Source: JAAYZX01 sp040770645 | Lineage (GTDB): Bacteria > Actinomycetota > Thermoleophilia > RBG-16-64-13 | Assembly: GCA_040770645.1 (NCBI GenBank) | Contig: JAXGIS010000023.1 | Coordinates: 1-21,310, forward strand | Length of the DNA: 21,310 nt | Direction of reading: 5' to 3' | In this document: piece by piece, positions 10,232-17,826 of the stretch | How the letters are laid out: the number at the start of each line of letters is the position of its first letter | How positions within the stretch are numbered: position 1 is the stretch's first letter | Notes under the pieces: generated by a model | The model's input: the letters and a program-made list of their open reading frames with translations, nothing else | The model's database searches: none | Told to the model about the DNA's origin: nothing | Made by a program: the position numbers and the translations under genes

Positions 10232-11313
10232 TTGCGCTTGATCCCCCTCAAACCCATTGCCAGGCCTCCCAGAGCCACAGGAAGAATCCACGTCATGATC
10301 CGCCAGAGTATCAAGCTGGCCACGCGGATGCGCCCTGGAGTGGACGGCCCGATCAACTCGAGGTAACCGAACTCGGCCACACCGGCTCCACCGGGTAATG
10401 GCGACAGCGGCATGAGCACCTGAAGCACCGCTTGGCCCACCACGATCGGCAACAAGGCTCCCCGGTAGCCCAACGCCAACAAGATGAGCGGAATGAGCGA
10501 GAACATGCCGATCCAGTAGACGATGGTAAGAATGATGACCTTGAGCATCACCCTCCAACCGGCCGTCCTGAACGCTCCCAAGGCCTCTACGAAAGAGCCG
10601 ACGCGCCGTCGGATGGGCTTGGGGAGCAATGATAGGCCCAATGGCTTTCGAGCCCACAATGTGCCCACCAGCCAGAAGACGAGCATGAATCCCAGCACCC
10701 CCAGCAGTATCCAGCGCTGGCGCGGGGTGATGGGCGAGCCGCTGATGGGAATGAAGGCTGCCAGCGCGGCTACCACCAGCACGGAGGTATGCAACAGCCC
10801 TTTAACCATGACCGCTGATGTTGCCTCGGACACCCGCAGGCCGAGCGCACGCAGCACAACGATCTGGTAAGGGATCTCAAGCCCACCAAACGAGGTAGCC
10901 CCGCCCACCAGGTTCGCTTCCAAGGCGACACCCAATACCCTCCACCAGGGAACCTCGGGGCGGACCACCTGCGCCAGCACCACCAGACACCACGCATCCG
11001 CTACGAGCAAGACACCCAAGGCCACCAGAGCCAAGATGAGGAAGATAGGTTCCCTAGTGGCGAGTACCGCCTGCTCGATATCTTCATCCACATGAGGATT
11101 GACGAGCAGGATGACGGCGACACCGACGGCGAGACCCAGCACCAGACCTATTGCAATCCGCGACCACTGAGGCACCACCCGCTTCTTGCCGCCGGCGACG
11201 TCGGCCTCGTCTTCCTCCAGGAGAACTGTGTCGGCGAGTTCCTCCGATACCGCTTCGGGAGGATCCACTATGTCTGAGGCGGAGACGCCCGTCTGTGCGT
11301 CACTGTCAGACAC
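10228..11313 (-). CDS. Flippase-like integral membrane protein (LPG_synthase_TM / UPF0104 family)
   Basis: A 361-residue protein with an acidic cytoplasmic N-terminus (~45 residues) and about eight hydrophobic segments. Family hallmarks are LVGGATSFGGLEIPYQ, then GLRVSEATSAVMVKGLLH, and near the C-terminus the proline/glycine segment PLSPLPGGAGVAEFGY. These match the membrane domain shared with MprF, without the catalytic lysyl-transferase domain. Such proteins are linked to flipping or export of lipids and lipid-linked glycans. The GTG start at 11313 overlaps the corrected end of the upstream glycosyltransferase by eight bases. The stop overlaps the PlsY-like start by four. Translation is tightly coupled, so the products probably act together. 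Translocation of a mannosylated lipid is inference. Confidence 0.8.
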   Translation of the reverse strand: MSDSDAQTGVSASDIVDPPEAVSEELADTVLLEEDEADVAGGKKRVVPQWSRIAIGLVLGLAVGVAVILLVNPHVDEDIEQAVLATREPIFLILALVALGVLLVADAWCLVVLAQVVRPEVPWWRVLGVALEANLVGGATSFGGLEIPYQIVVLRALGLRVSEATSAVMVKGLLHTSVLVVAALAAFIPISGSPITPRQRWILLGVLGFMLVFWLVGTLWARKPLGLSLLPKPIRRRVGSFVEALGAFRTAGWRVMLKVIILTIVYWIGMFSLIPLILLALGYRGALLPIVVGQAVLQVLMPLSPLPGGAGVAEFGYLELIGPSTPGRIRVASLILWRIMTWILPVALGGLAMGLRGIKRK

Positions 11314-12474
11314 CGGACGTTCTCCCCGCGGCCAGGTTCAGTAGTTCGCGATACCGCCGGCCGACTTCTTCCGGGTCGTGCCGCCGCACCGCCAGTCGGC
11401 GGGCGGCGGCACCGAGTTCACGGCGGCGGGCCTCAGGCGCCTGCAGCAGGCGCCTGGGGGCCCCCCCCCCGCCACCTCCTCCACCCTGGCCCCGTCCACC
11501 ACGATACCGCTTTCCCCGCTCACCACAGCTTCTACCGATCCTCCCGATCGACCGGCCAATACCGGCAGACCCGTCAGTGCGGCCTCCACAAACACGATAC
11601 CGAATCCTTCAACCTCGAGACCCCCCCACCGCACCCGGCACGGCGACGCAAAGACATCTGCCGCCGCCAACCAACGACGCATGTCCACAGCGGTGAGGGA
11701 CCCCGGTCGGTGCACCCGGCCCTCCAGTCCCAAAGCCACGGCTCTGCGCTCCAGATGATACGCCAGGCGCCCGTCACCGACCAAAGCCAACTCCAAGTCG
11801 GGCATGTGGGGTGCGAGTCTACCCACCGCCTCCAACAGAACATCCTGACCTTTGCGGGGGACCAGTCGCCCCACGCACACCACCAGACGGCCGTGGATGC
11901 CCAACTCGTCCCGTGCCCGGGCACGATCCTGCGGTGTCGTGGCCGGGAAAGCACCCAAATCGAGTGCCGGACGAAGCGTCCGCGCAGGGACTCTGTCAAA
12001 CACCAAACGCTGTGCGGCGGCGGCCGTGTAATCGCTCACTGCGATGAACAGAGAGGCCCGCTTCATGACGTACCTCATGAGTTGGCCTCCCACCGGCCAA
12101 GTGGCAGGGAACGTAACCTCGGCGCCGCCCAGCATCACGATGTACGGCAGACCTCGGCGGCGCTTCAGAACCGGCCCCAGCAAACCTGCCGGAAGCGGAT
12201 GTCCCATCTGCACCAGTTCGGTACCCTGCTCGTCAATGAGACGCTCAGCCAAGCGCAGATTGGCCGGCGACGGCCAGACCACGGCCTCTCGCGTGCGCAC
12301 CACCCGGTAGGGGAGGTTCTGATCGAATTCGGCGGCGCGAGGATGTGCCGGCGCCATGATCACAATGTCCTCGGGATGGAGTGTCTGCACCAATCCCCAG
12401 TAATAGGATTGGAACCCTCCCACGCGCGGCGGGAAGTCGTTGGTGATGAAGAGCGTGCGCGGAACGCGTGACAT
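11306..12474 (-). CDS. PimB'-like GT4 glycosyltransferase, C-terminus frameshifted
   Basis: MSRVPRTLFITNDFPPRVGG, FQSYYWGLVQTL and LGGAEVTFPATWP are close to the PimB'/MgtA group, which mannosylates phosphatidylinositol mannosides or related glycolipids. The GT-B donor site shows VCVGRLVPRKGQDVLLEAVG, LALVGDGRLAYHLERRA and the E-x7-E motif EGFGIVFVEAALTG. The direct frame ends at 11338 in a nonsense tail that begins at a ten-base C tract (11461-11470). In the adjacent frame a sensible C-terminus appears (RELGAAARRLAVRRHDPEEV, then GRRYRELLNLAAGR), ending at a TGA at 11308-11306 that overlaps the next gene. True length is about 389 residues. The gene follows the second synthase gene by 32 bases. 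No strong ribosome binding site is seen. Confidence 0.83.
11435..11470. repeat. Inverted repeat plus G5/C10 homopolymer inside the pimB-like gene
   Basis: AGGCGCCTGC and GCAGGCGCCT form a 10-bp inverted repeat (11435-11455) with one base between the arms. It is followed by five G and ten C (11456-11470). The pimB-like reading frame is lost exactly here. The structure probably caused a sequencing slip. Confidence 0.7.
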
Positions 12475-12506
12475 AGAATCCCGGGGCGGTGCGGCCTTTC
12501 CGGGAG

Positions 12507-13730
12507 TCAGTCCTCGTCATCCATGACGCCCACCTTGGCCGCCGTCTTCCGCTCCCGGTTGTCGCGCAGGAAATCCTGATAGATGTACATGAGTTCCTTA
12601 TCGAACAGGGCGCGCTTCATCTCCACCGCCATCTGGCGGGCTCGGGCCAATATGGTATCGGCTTCGCGGTCGGTGAGGTCTATCCCGAACTCCTGGAACT
12701 TGTGCTGGATGGTGCGGCTACCTGAGTGTTTGCCCACCACCAGTTGCCGGGTGAGCCCCACCTCGTCGGGACTGAAAACCTCGTACGTTAGCGGGTTCTT
12801 GATGACCCCGTCCGCATGAATACCCGATTCGTGGGCAAATACGTTCTCGCCCACGATCGCCTTCCAGATGGGGATGGCTCGACTCGACGCTCTAGCCACG
12901 TACTCCGACACCTCGCGGAACCGCCCTGTGGCAAAACTCAGATCGATGTCCTCCAGGTGCTTGAGGGCCATCACCACTTCCTCCAAGGCCGGGTTGCCCG
13001 CCCGCTCTCCCAAGCCGTTGACGGCCACGGTCACGTAACGCGCTCCGGCCTTGATGCCGGCCAGAGCGTTGGCGGTTGCCATTCCGAAATCGTTGTGGCA
13101 ATGGATCTCAACGTCGATATCGGCCGTTTCCAAAATGAGTTGAACCCGCTGGAAGGCCGTGAAGGGGCTGATGACGCTGATGGAGTCGCAGTACCGAAAA
13201 CGCTCGGCTCCCAACTCCCGACCCTTGACGGCGATGGCCAAGACGCGATCGTTGCGCGTGCGACTGGCGTCCTCGGCGCAGACGATGAAAGGAAGTCCCA
13301 GTTCCGTGGCCCGGGTGGCAGCCGCTTCGAGCCCGGCGAGTGCCCGCTCCATCCCGCCCGATGCGAACATGGACGCCGGGTAACCCGACAAGCAGGTCCA
13401 GATCACGGCAGCGTCGACTCCGCAGTCGGCCGCCATCTCCACATCCTGGGGGAGAGGCCGGCAGTAGGCCAAGATGCGTGACTCCAGCCCCAGTGCCACG
13501 ATCTGCCGCAGCGCCTCACGCTCCTCGGGGCACAGGCACGGAGTACCGGCTTCGATTTCCTTCACACCGATCTCCGCCAACAGCCATGCGATGCGTACCT
13601 TCTCCTGATTGGCAAACACCACTCCGGCGGTCTGCTCACCGTCGCGAAGCGTGGTATCGACCAGACATACGGGATGCGAGGCTTCGCGGAACCGCGATTC
13701 GAATGGTTGCGCCCGCCTAACCCTGCTCAC
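12507..13730 (-). CDS. Homocitrate-synthase-family protein B (keeps HESGIH, lacks the SxxH substrate loop)
   Basis: A Claisen-condensing enzyme of the NifV/LeuA family, about 407 residues without the LeuA regulatory domain. LVDTTLRDGEQTAGVVFANQ gives the metal Asp and catalytic Arg. HCHNDFGMATAN gives two metal His, and NGLGERAGNPALEE follows. FAHESGIHADGVIKNP (12816-12833 codes HESGIH) and VVGKHSGSRTIQHKF are intact. The usual S-x-x-H substrate loop is replaced by CLSGYPASMF (13365-13391), and AWNR becomes AYCR. The open frame extends to an ATG at 13754. The GTG at 13730 has AGGAGG six bases upstream and overlaps the preceding gene by only 14 bases, so I prefer it. Pairing with protein A suggests one heteromeric enzyme. 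Product could be homocitrate or citrate. Confidence 0.82.
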   Translation of the reverse strand: MSRVRRAQPFESRFREASHPVCLVDTTLRDGEQTAGVVFANQEKVRIAWLLAEIGVKEIEAGTPCLCPEEREALRQIVALGLESRILAYCRPLPQDVEMAADCGVDAAVIWTCLSGYPASMFASGGMERALAGLEAAATRATELGLPFIVCAEDASRTRNDRVLAIAVKGRELGAERFRYCDSISVISPFTAFQRVQLILETADIDVEIHCHNDFGMATANALAGIKAGARYVTVAVNGLGERAGNPALEEVVMALKHLEDIDLSFATGRFREVSEYVARASSRAIPIWKAIVGENVFAHESGIHADGVIKNPLTYEVFSPDEVGLTRQLVVGKHSGSRTIQHKFQEFGIDLTDREADTILARARQMAVEMKRALFDKELMYIYQDFLRDNRERKTAAKVGVMDDED

Positions 13731-15045
13731 GCCCCGCCTCCTCTCCGTTGTCAACGATGACGGCTGCGGCGGGAACCTCGCCGGTCAGGTCTTCGATCAG
13801 CGCCAGAGTCTCGGCCGCAGCCTCTGCCGTGATATCGAGATCCACAGCGGCGGCTTCCGCCGCCCGCTCCTCCAACTCGACACGTCCTTCCCGGTAGATG
13901 TCTAGGATCTCCTCGTCGAAGAGGGCGCGTTTGAAGCTGACGGCCTTCGAGCGCAGTTGCATAACCAGGGCCGCCGCCTCCTCGTCTGTCACCGTCTCCC
14001 CGTGCTCCGCCAGCTTCATCTTGAGCGAATCCGCACCCGAGTACTTACCGATGATGAAGCGGCGCTGCAGACCAACGGCCTCCGGCGGAAAAAGCTCGTA
14101 CTTGGATGGGTCTTCCAGCACGCAAGAGGCTTGGGCTGACGCTTCGTAGACGAAAAGGTTGGCCCCCACGATCGGCTTCCACGTGGGTATGGGCCTTCCC
14201 GAGGCGTGGGCCACGTACTCGGACAGTTCGCGGAACTTGCTGGTGTTCACGTGGAGTTCGATCCCCTCCACATACTTGAGGGCCATGACCAACTCCTCCA
14301 GGGCGGCGTTACCCGCGCGCTCCCCGAGGCCGTTCACCGTAGTGTTGACGAACCGCGCTCCGGCTTTGATGCCGGCGATGGCGTTGGCGGTGGCCATGCC
14401 GAAGTCATCGTGGGTATGCATCTCGACATCCATGCCGGTGACGTCGATGATGGTCTTTATCTTCATGAAGGTATTGAAGGGATCCATGATCCCCAGCGTG
14501 TCACAGAAGCGCAGGCGATCCGCCCCGGCATCACGCGCCGTGCGGGCAAACGTGAGCAAGAACTCCATATCGGAGCGCGAGGCGTCCTCGGCGTTGACCG
14601 AAACGTAGAGGTTGTGGCTCTTGGCGAACTCCACCGCCGCCTTGATGCTCTCCAGGACCCACTCGCGGTTGGTCCTCAGCTTGTGCTCTATGTGGATATC
14701 GGACGAGGACATCGAGATGGCCACGGCATCCACGCCACAATCGAGTGAGGCCTCGATATCGGCCACCACGGCACGGTTCCAAGCCAGAATACTGCAGTTA
14801 AGATCGAGAGCCGCGATCTTGGCCACGGCCTCCTTCTCGGCTCCGCCCATGGTGGGAATGCCGGCCTCGATCTGAAAGACACCCACCTCATCGAGCAATT
14901 TGGCAATTCGTAGCTTCTCATCGTTGGCGAAGACCACGCCGGCCGTCTGCTCGCCGTCCCGCAGGGTGGTGTCGTCGATATCCACGCGCACCGGCGTGGA
15001 GTGGGACTGGCGCGACAGCAGATACCCGGAAAAGCCGTCCTGCAT
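13717..15045 (-). CDS. Homocitrate-synthase-family protein A (normal barrel, HESGIH replaced by YEASAQ)
   Basis: A 442-residue NifV/LeuA-family protein. The barrel is canonical: DTTLRDGEQTAGVVFANDEK (residues 25-44), ILAWNRAVVADIEASLDCGV, the substrate loop SSSDIHIEHKL (113-123), metal ligands His210 and His212 in MHTHDDFG, and NGLGERAGN from 238. At residues 300-305 (14131-14148) the catalytic HESGIH reads YEASAQ. Both histidines are absent and no single indel explains it. YELFPPEAVGLQRRFIIGKY follows, and the C-terminus is an acidic, alanine-rich tail of ~60 residues. The ATG at 15045 has GGGAGGAG eight bases upstream. The next synthase gene overlaps its stop, indicating coupled expression. 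Alone it is unlikely to be a normal synthase. Confidence 0.82.
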   Translation of the reverse strand: MQDGFSGYLLSRQSHSTPVRVDIDDTTLRDGEQTAGVVFANDEKLRIAKLLDEVGVFQIEAGIPTMGGAEKEAVAKIAALDLNCSILAWNRAVVADIEASLDCGVDAVAISMSSSDIHIEHKLRTNREWVLESIKAAVEFAKSHNLYVSVNAEDASRSDMEFLLTFARTARDAGADRLRFCDTLGIMDPFNTFMKIKTIIDVTGMDVEMHTHDDFGMATANAIAGIKAGARFVNTTVNGLGERAGNAALEELVMALKYVEGIELHVNTSKFRELSEYVAHASGRPIPTWKPIVGANLFVYEASAQASCVLEDPSKYELFPPEAVGLQRRFIIGKYSGADSLKMKLAEHGETVTDEEAAALVMQLRSKAVSFKRALFDEEILDIYREGRVELEERAAEAAAVDLDITAEAAAETLALIEDLTGEVPAAAVIVDNGEEAGREQG

Positions 15046-15125
15046 AGCGTCTCCTCCCTAGGTGCTGAATCCTGAGATGTTACCACAGCGGCCTCTTCGG
15101 GCCGTCTGTCGCTCGTACCCGCCCA

Positions 15126-15806
15126 CTACTCCTGCCAATCAGCCATGATGGTTGAAACCCATCCCAGGAGTAGCGCGCCACGGTCGGTCAGGTCCAGTTC
15201 CCGTAGGGAACCACCCGGCTGAAGCTCCAGGATGCGATCGCAGAGGCGCAGCGCCTCGGGTAAATCATGCGTTACGTATGCCACCGTCGTGCCCTCCTCC
15301 CGGATGAGGGAAGCCAGCAGCGGCATAAGGGAGGTCTTGAGCGCGCGATCGAGACCGCTGAAGGGCTCGTCCATAAGCAACACGTCGGGACGCGAAGCGA
15401 AGGCCCGGCCGATGGCCACCCGCTGCGCCATCCCCCCGCTGAGTTTGGCTGGATAGTAACGCTCAAACCCCTTGAGCCCCAGCCTTTCCATCCAATCGGC
15501 CGCCCCCTCGCGCGCCGTCCGGCGATCGCACCCCGATGCCCGCAGCACCAAAGCGATATTGTCCAGGGCCGTCCGCCAGGGCAGCAGACGGGCTTCTTGG
15601 AAGACGTAGGCCAACCGCATACTGCGACGCGTGACCCGACCCGCATCGGGTTCGAGCAACCCGGCCATGAGCCTGAGAATGGTGGTCTTGCCCGAACCCG
15701 ACGGCCCCACTATGCCCACGACCTGCCCCTCATTCATGCGGAAACTGACGTCCCGCAACACGGTGAGGTCCTGAAAGGTCTTGTTCACCCCGGCAAACGT
15801 GATCAC
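15126..15806 (-). CDS. ABC transporter ATP-binding protein, NitT/TauT (SsuB/TauB) type
   Basis: The ATPase of an uptake transporter, about 226 residues. It has Walker A GPSGSGKTT, the Q-loop FQEARLLPWRTALDNI typical of SsuB/TauB/NrtD, signature LSGGMAQRVAIGRA, Walker B VLLMDEPFSGLD and the switch His in YVTHD. The open frame begins at 15893, but that extension lies inside the permease gene and lacks homology. The GTG at 15806 overlaps the permease stop as GTGA and gives VITFAGVNKTFQDLTVLRDV, which fits the family start. A GTG at 15815 is possible. It is the third gene of the transporter operon and lies 80 bases before synthase A. Confidence 0.9.
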   Translation of the reverse strand: MITFAGVNKTFQDLTVLRDVSFRMNEGQVVGIVGPSGSGKTTILRLMAGLLEPDAGRVTRRSMRLAYVFQEARLLPWRTALDNIALVLRASGCDRRTAREGAADWMERLGLKGFERYYPAKLSGGMAQRVAIGRAFASRPDVLLMDEPFSGLDRALKTSLMPLLASLIREEGTTVAYVTHDLPEALRLCDRILELQPGGSLRELDLTDRGALLLGWVSTIMADWQE

Positions 15807-16567
15807 TTCTTCCACCGCATGACACGGGCCCGCACCGGGCGCAACACCGCAAACTCGAGCACAGCCATCAGCCCCAAGGCCACCAACACCCAAGCGAAGA
15901 TCCGTGGAGTGTCCAAATAGCTCATGGCGCGGGCGAATGCATGGCCGATCCCATCCTGTGCACCCAAGACCTCGCCCAACACCACACCGCGCACCCCGAT
16001 CCCCGTGGCCAACGTCAACCCCGCCACCACCGGCGAACCGATACCGGGTAGATAGACCTCGGTCAACAACAGCCGACGCGGAACGCGGTACACACGCCCC
16101 ATCTCCAGGATACGGGCATCCATGGAGAGCACGCCTTCAACGGTGTTCACGTAGATCACAGGCGTGACGATGGCCGCCACCAGGAAGACCACGGCCTTGT
16201 CGCCCAAGCCAAACCAGAGCATGGCCAACACTGCGATGACCACGGCGGGAAGCGTCATGGCCACCCACCGAATCGGCTCCAAGAAGCTTCTGATCCGCGG
16301 CCGCAACCCCGCCACCATACCCAAAGTCAATCCGGCTGTGGTTCCGACGGCCAAGGCTATCACCAGCCGGCGCAATGTTATGAGCAGCTCTCTCAGCATC
16401 GCCCCGGAGGACACGAGGCGCCCCAACTCCATCAGCGACTCCCAGGGCGAAGCCACGATGGCCCTATTGACAACCATGGAGAGGATCTGCCACCCGATGA
16501 TCAGAGTGGCAGATCCCGCGAGCCCAAAGAGCACACGTGTCTTACGGCTTGTAGTAGAACCCGTCAT
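15803..16567 (-). CDS. ABC transporter permease, NitT/TauT (SsuC/TauC) type
   Basis: An inner-membrane permease of the BPD_transp_1 family, about 254 residues with six likely membrane helices. Landmarks are ASPWESLMELGRLVSSGAML near the start, LLITLRRLVIALAVGTTAGL, WVAMTLPAVVIAVLAMLWFG, and the EAA-type coupling loop EMGRVYRVPRRLLLTEVYLP followed by G-x3-P-x-V. The frame opens at 16645, but the first 26 residues lie within the lipoprotein gene and look unrelated. The ATG at 16567 (MTGSTTSRKTRVLFG) overlaps the lipoprotein stop by 26 bases and is the best start. A GTG just after that stop is an alternative. It forms one transporter with its two neighbours. Confidence 0.88.
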   Translation of the reverse strand: MTGSTTSRKTRVLFGLAGSATLIIGWQILSMVVNRAIVASPWESLMELGRLVSSGAMLRELLITLRRLVIALAVGTTAGLTLGMVAGLRPRIRSFLEPIRWVAMTLPAVVIAVLAMLWFGLGDKAVVFLVAAIVTPVIYVNTVEGVLSMDARILEMGRVYRVPRRLLLTEVYLPGIGSPVVAGLTLATGIGVRGVVLGEVLGAQDGIGHAFARAMSYLDTPRIFAWVLVALGLMAVLEFAVLRPVRARVMRWKK

Positions 16568-17597
16568 CCGGCAGCTTCCCCCCCACCACCTCCGGAGACA
16601 GCACCTGGAGTTGTGTGTAGAAAACCTCGAGATCGGCATGGGCATCGGGCGCCGACACGAAGTCCCATTTGATGTTCCTGGAGGATTCCGCCATCAGCGC
16701 CCCGTTCAACCCCAGCTGCGGCAGCTGCTTCTCTAACAGATCGCCCGCCTCCTTCGGATTCGCCGCCGTCCACTCCACGGCCTTCTCGTACTGGGACTTG
16801 AACTCGGCCACCACGGCCGGCTTGTCCGACACCGCCGCAGTGGCACAGGTGCCCGCTATGGGAGTGCGCGAACCGACTCCGTAGAGCGCTTCCCAAGAAG
16901 AGCCGAAATCGAGGACCCGTCGCACGGGGTTGGACCCGTCCTTTGTCTTTAGAATCACTGATGTAGCCACGGCCTCACTCAGCACCGCGCTTTTTGACTG
17001 ACCCGACAACAACATCTGTGCCGCCTGCGTGGGATCGGCCGCGTACTTGATGGTGACATCGGACGCAGGATCCAATCCGGACTTGACGAGCATGGACCGA
17101 AACATCACATCGGGCACACTGCCTTGGAAGGAGACGATGACATCCTTTCCCCGGAGATCGGTCAGGGCCTTGACATCCGGATCGGCACTGACGAGGTAGG
17201 TGATGTTCCAGACGGAGATGTCCAGCAGCTTGAGCGGCAGCCCACGATTGTAAAAGATGGCGGCATTGTTGCTGGGCACGGTTACGAAGTGGCCCTGCCC
17301 CCCTGCCACGATAGCCTTGAGCTGTTCGGGATTCTCCCAGATGATCAGTTCTGTTGTCTCGGCCACTGCGGCGAGGGAATTATTGGTTACCAGATAGGCC
17401 ATGGGCATGGCCATGGGTCCCGGCGGGGCCACCAGGGTGAGCTTCGGTAGCTTGGTCGCAGCCGTGGTGGTAGTGGTCGGGGAAGCGGTGGTGCTGGATG
17501 CAACCGTAGTGGTGGTTGCCGGTGCCGTCGTGGTGGTGGCGCCACCGCACGCGGCCGCCACCACCGCCAGGAACAGCAACACCACCGTGACACCCAC
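16542..17597 (-). CDS. Substrate-binding lipoprotein of a NitT/TauT-type ABC transporter
   Basis: An extracellular lipoprotein of the SsuA/NMT1-like fold. VVLLFLAVVAAACGG is a signal peptide with a lipobox, so the Cys would be lipid-anchored. A Thr-rich linker of ~30 residues follows, common in actinobacterial lipoproteins. The binding domain reads LTLVAPPGPMAMPMAYLVTN, FVTVPSNNAAIFYNRG, LLDISVWNITYLVS and LTDLRGKDVIVSFQGSVPDV. The open frame starts at a GTG at 17597 with no good ribosome binding site. A strong AAGGAGG lies at 17648-17642, ten bases before a GTG at 17631. From that GTG the reading VRKMGNKKT would supply the missing basic n-region if one base is corrected near 17610. The ligand cannot be deduced; it sits between the hydrogenase block and the synthase pair. 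Confidence 0.85.
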   Translation of the reverse strand: MGVTVVLLFLAVVAAACGGATTTTAPATTTTVASSTTASPTTTTTAATKLPKLTLVAPPGPMAMPMAYLVTNNSLAAVAETTELIIWENPEQLKAIVAGGQGHFVTVPSNNAAIFYNRGLPLKLLDISVWNITYLVSADPDVKALTDLRGKDVIVSFQGSVPDVMFRSMLVKSGLDPASDVTIKYAADPTQAAQMLLSGQSKSAVLSEAVATSVILKTKDGSNPVRRVLDFGSSWEALYGVGSRTPIAGTCATAAVSDKPAVVAEFKSQYEKAVEWTAANPKEAGDLLEKQLPQLGLNGALMAESSRNIKWDFVSAPDAHADLEVFYTQLQVLSPEVVGGKLPDDGFYYKP

Positions 17598-17631
17598 CGC
17601 ATCACGTCTTCTTATTCCCCATCTTTCTCAC

Positions 17632-17826
17632 GTTAGCCCAACCTCCTTGTCCTCCACGAGCAAAGGCGGTGGCGGCAGTCTCCACCCGGCCCTGCATCAG
17701 AAACCGGCCCCCTGCCCACCACCGCCTTCACCTGCGGTATTTCGTAGCTACCGTACTCCTGAACTTCGCCGTCCGCCGAAACTTACAAGGAAGTACGGTC
17801 CACTCCACCTACTACAGGCTGAAATT
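17632..17826 (-). promoter_or_regulatory. Structured leader upstream of the ABC transporter operon
   Basis: The gap between the TM1266-like gene and the lipoprotein has no gene but folds well on the minus strand. Near 17800-17748, CCGTACTTCCT pairs with AGGAGTACGG (one bulge), possibly enclosed by GTAG/CTAC and ATTTC/GAAAT. A second hairpin at 17726-17665 pairs GGCGGTGG with CCACCGCC and GGCAG with CTGCC, and is followed by TTTG. Then come AAGGAGG and the start. It could be an attenuator, a terminator of the upstream gene, or an uncharacterised riboswitch. I could not match it to a known riboswitch consensus. Confidence 0.4.

Noticed and set aside
9611..10657. A 348-residue version of the PlsY-like protein starting at 10657
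   Set aside because: The N-terminal ~140 residues lie inside the flippase-like gene in another frame and look like noise. The ATGA overlap at 10231-10228 gives a clean start.
17632..17826. TPP riboswitch upstream of the NMT1-like binding protein
   Set aside because: The conserved CUGAGA and the GAUCUGG...ACCAGCGUAGG core elements are not present.
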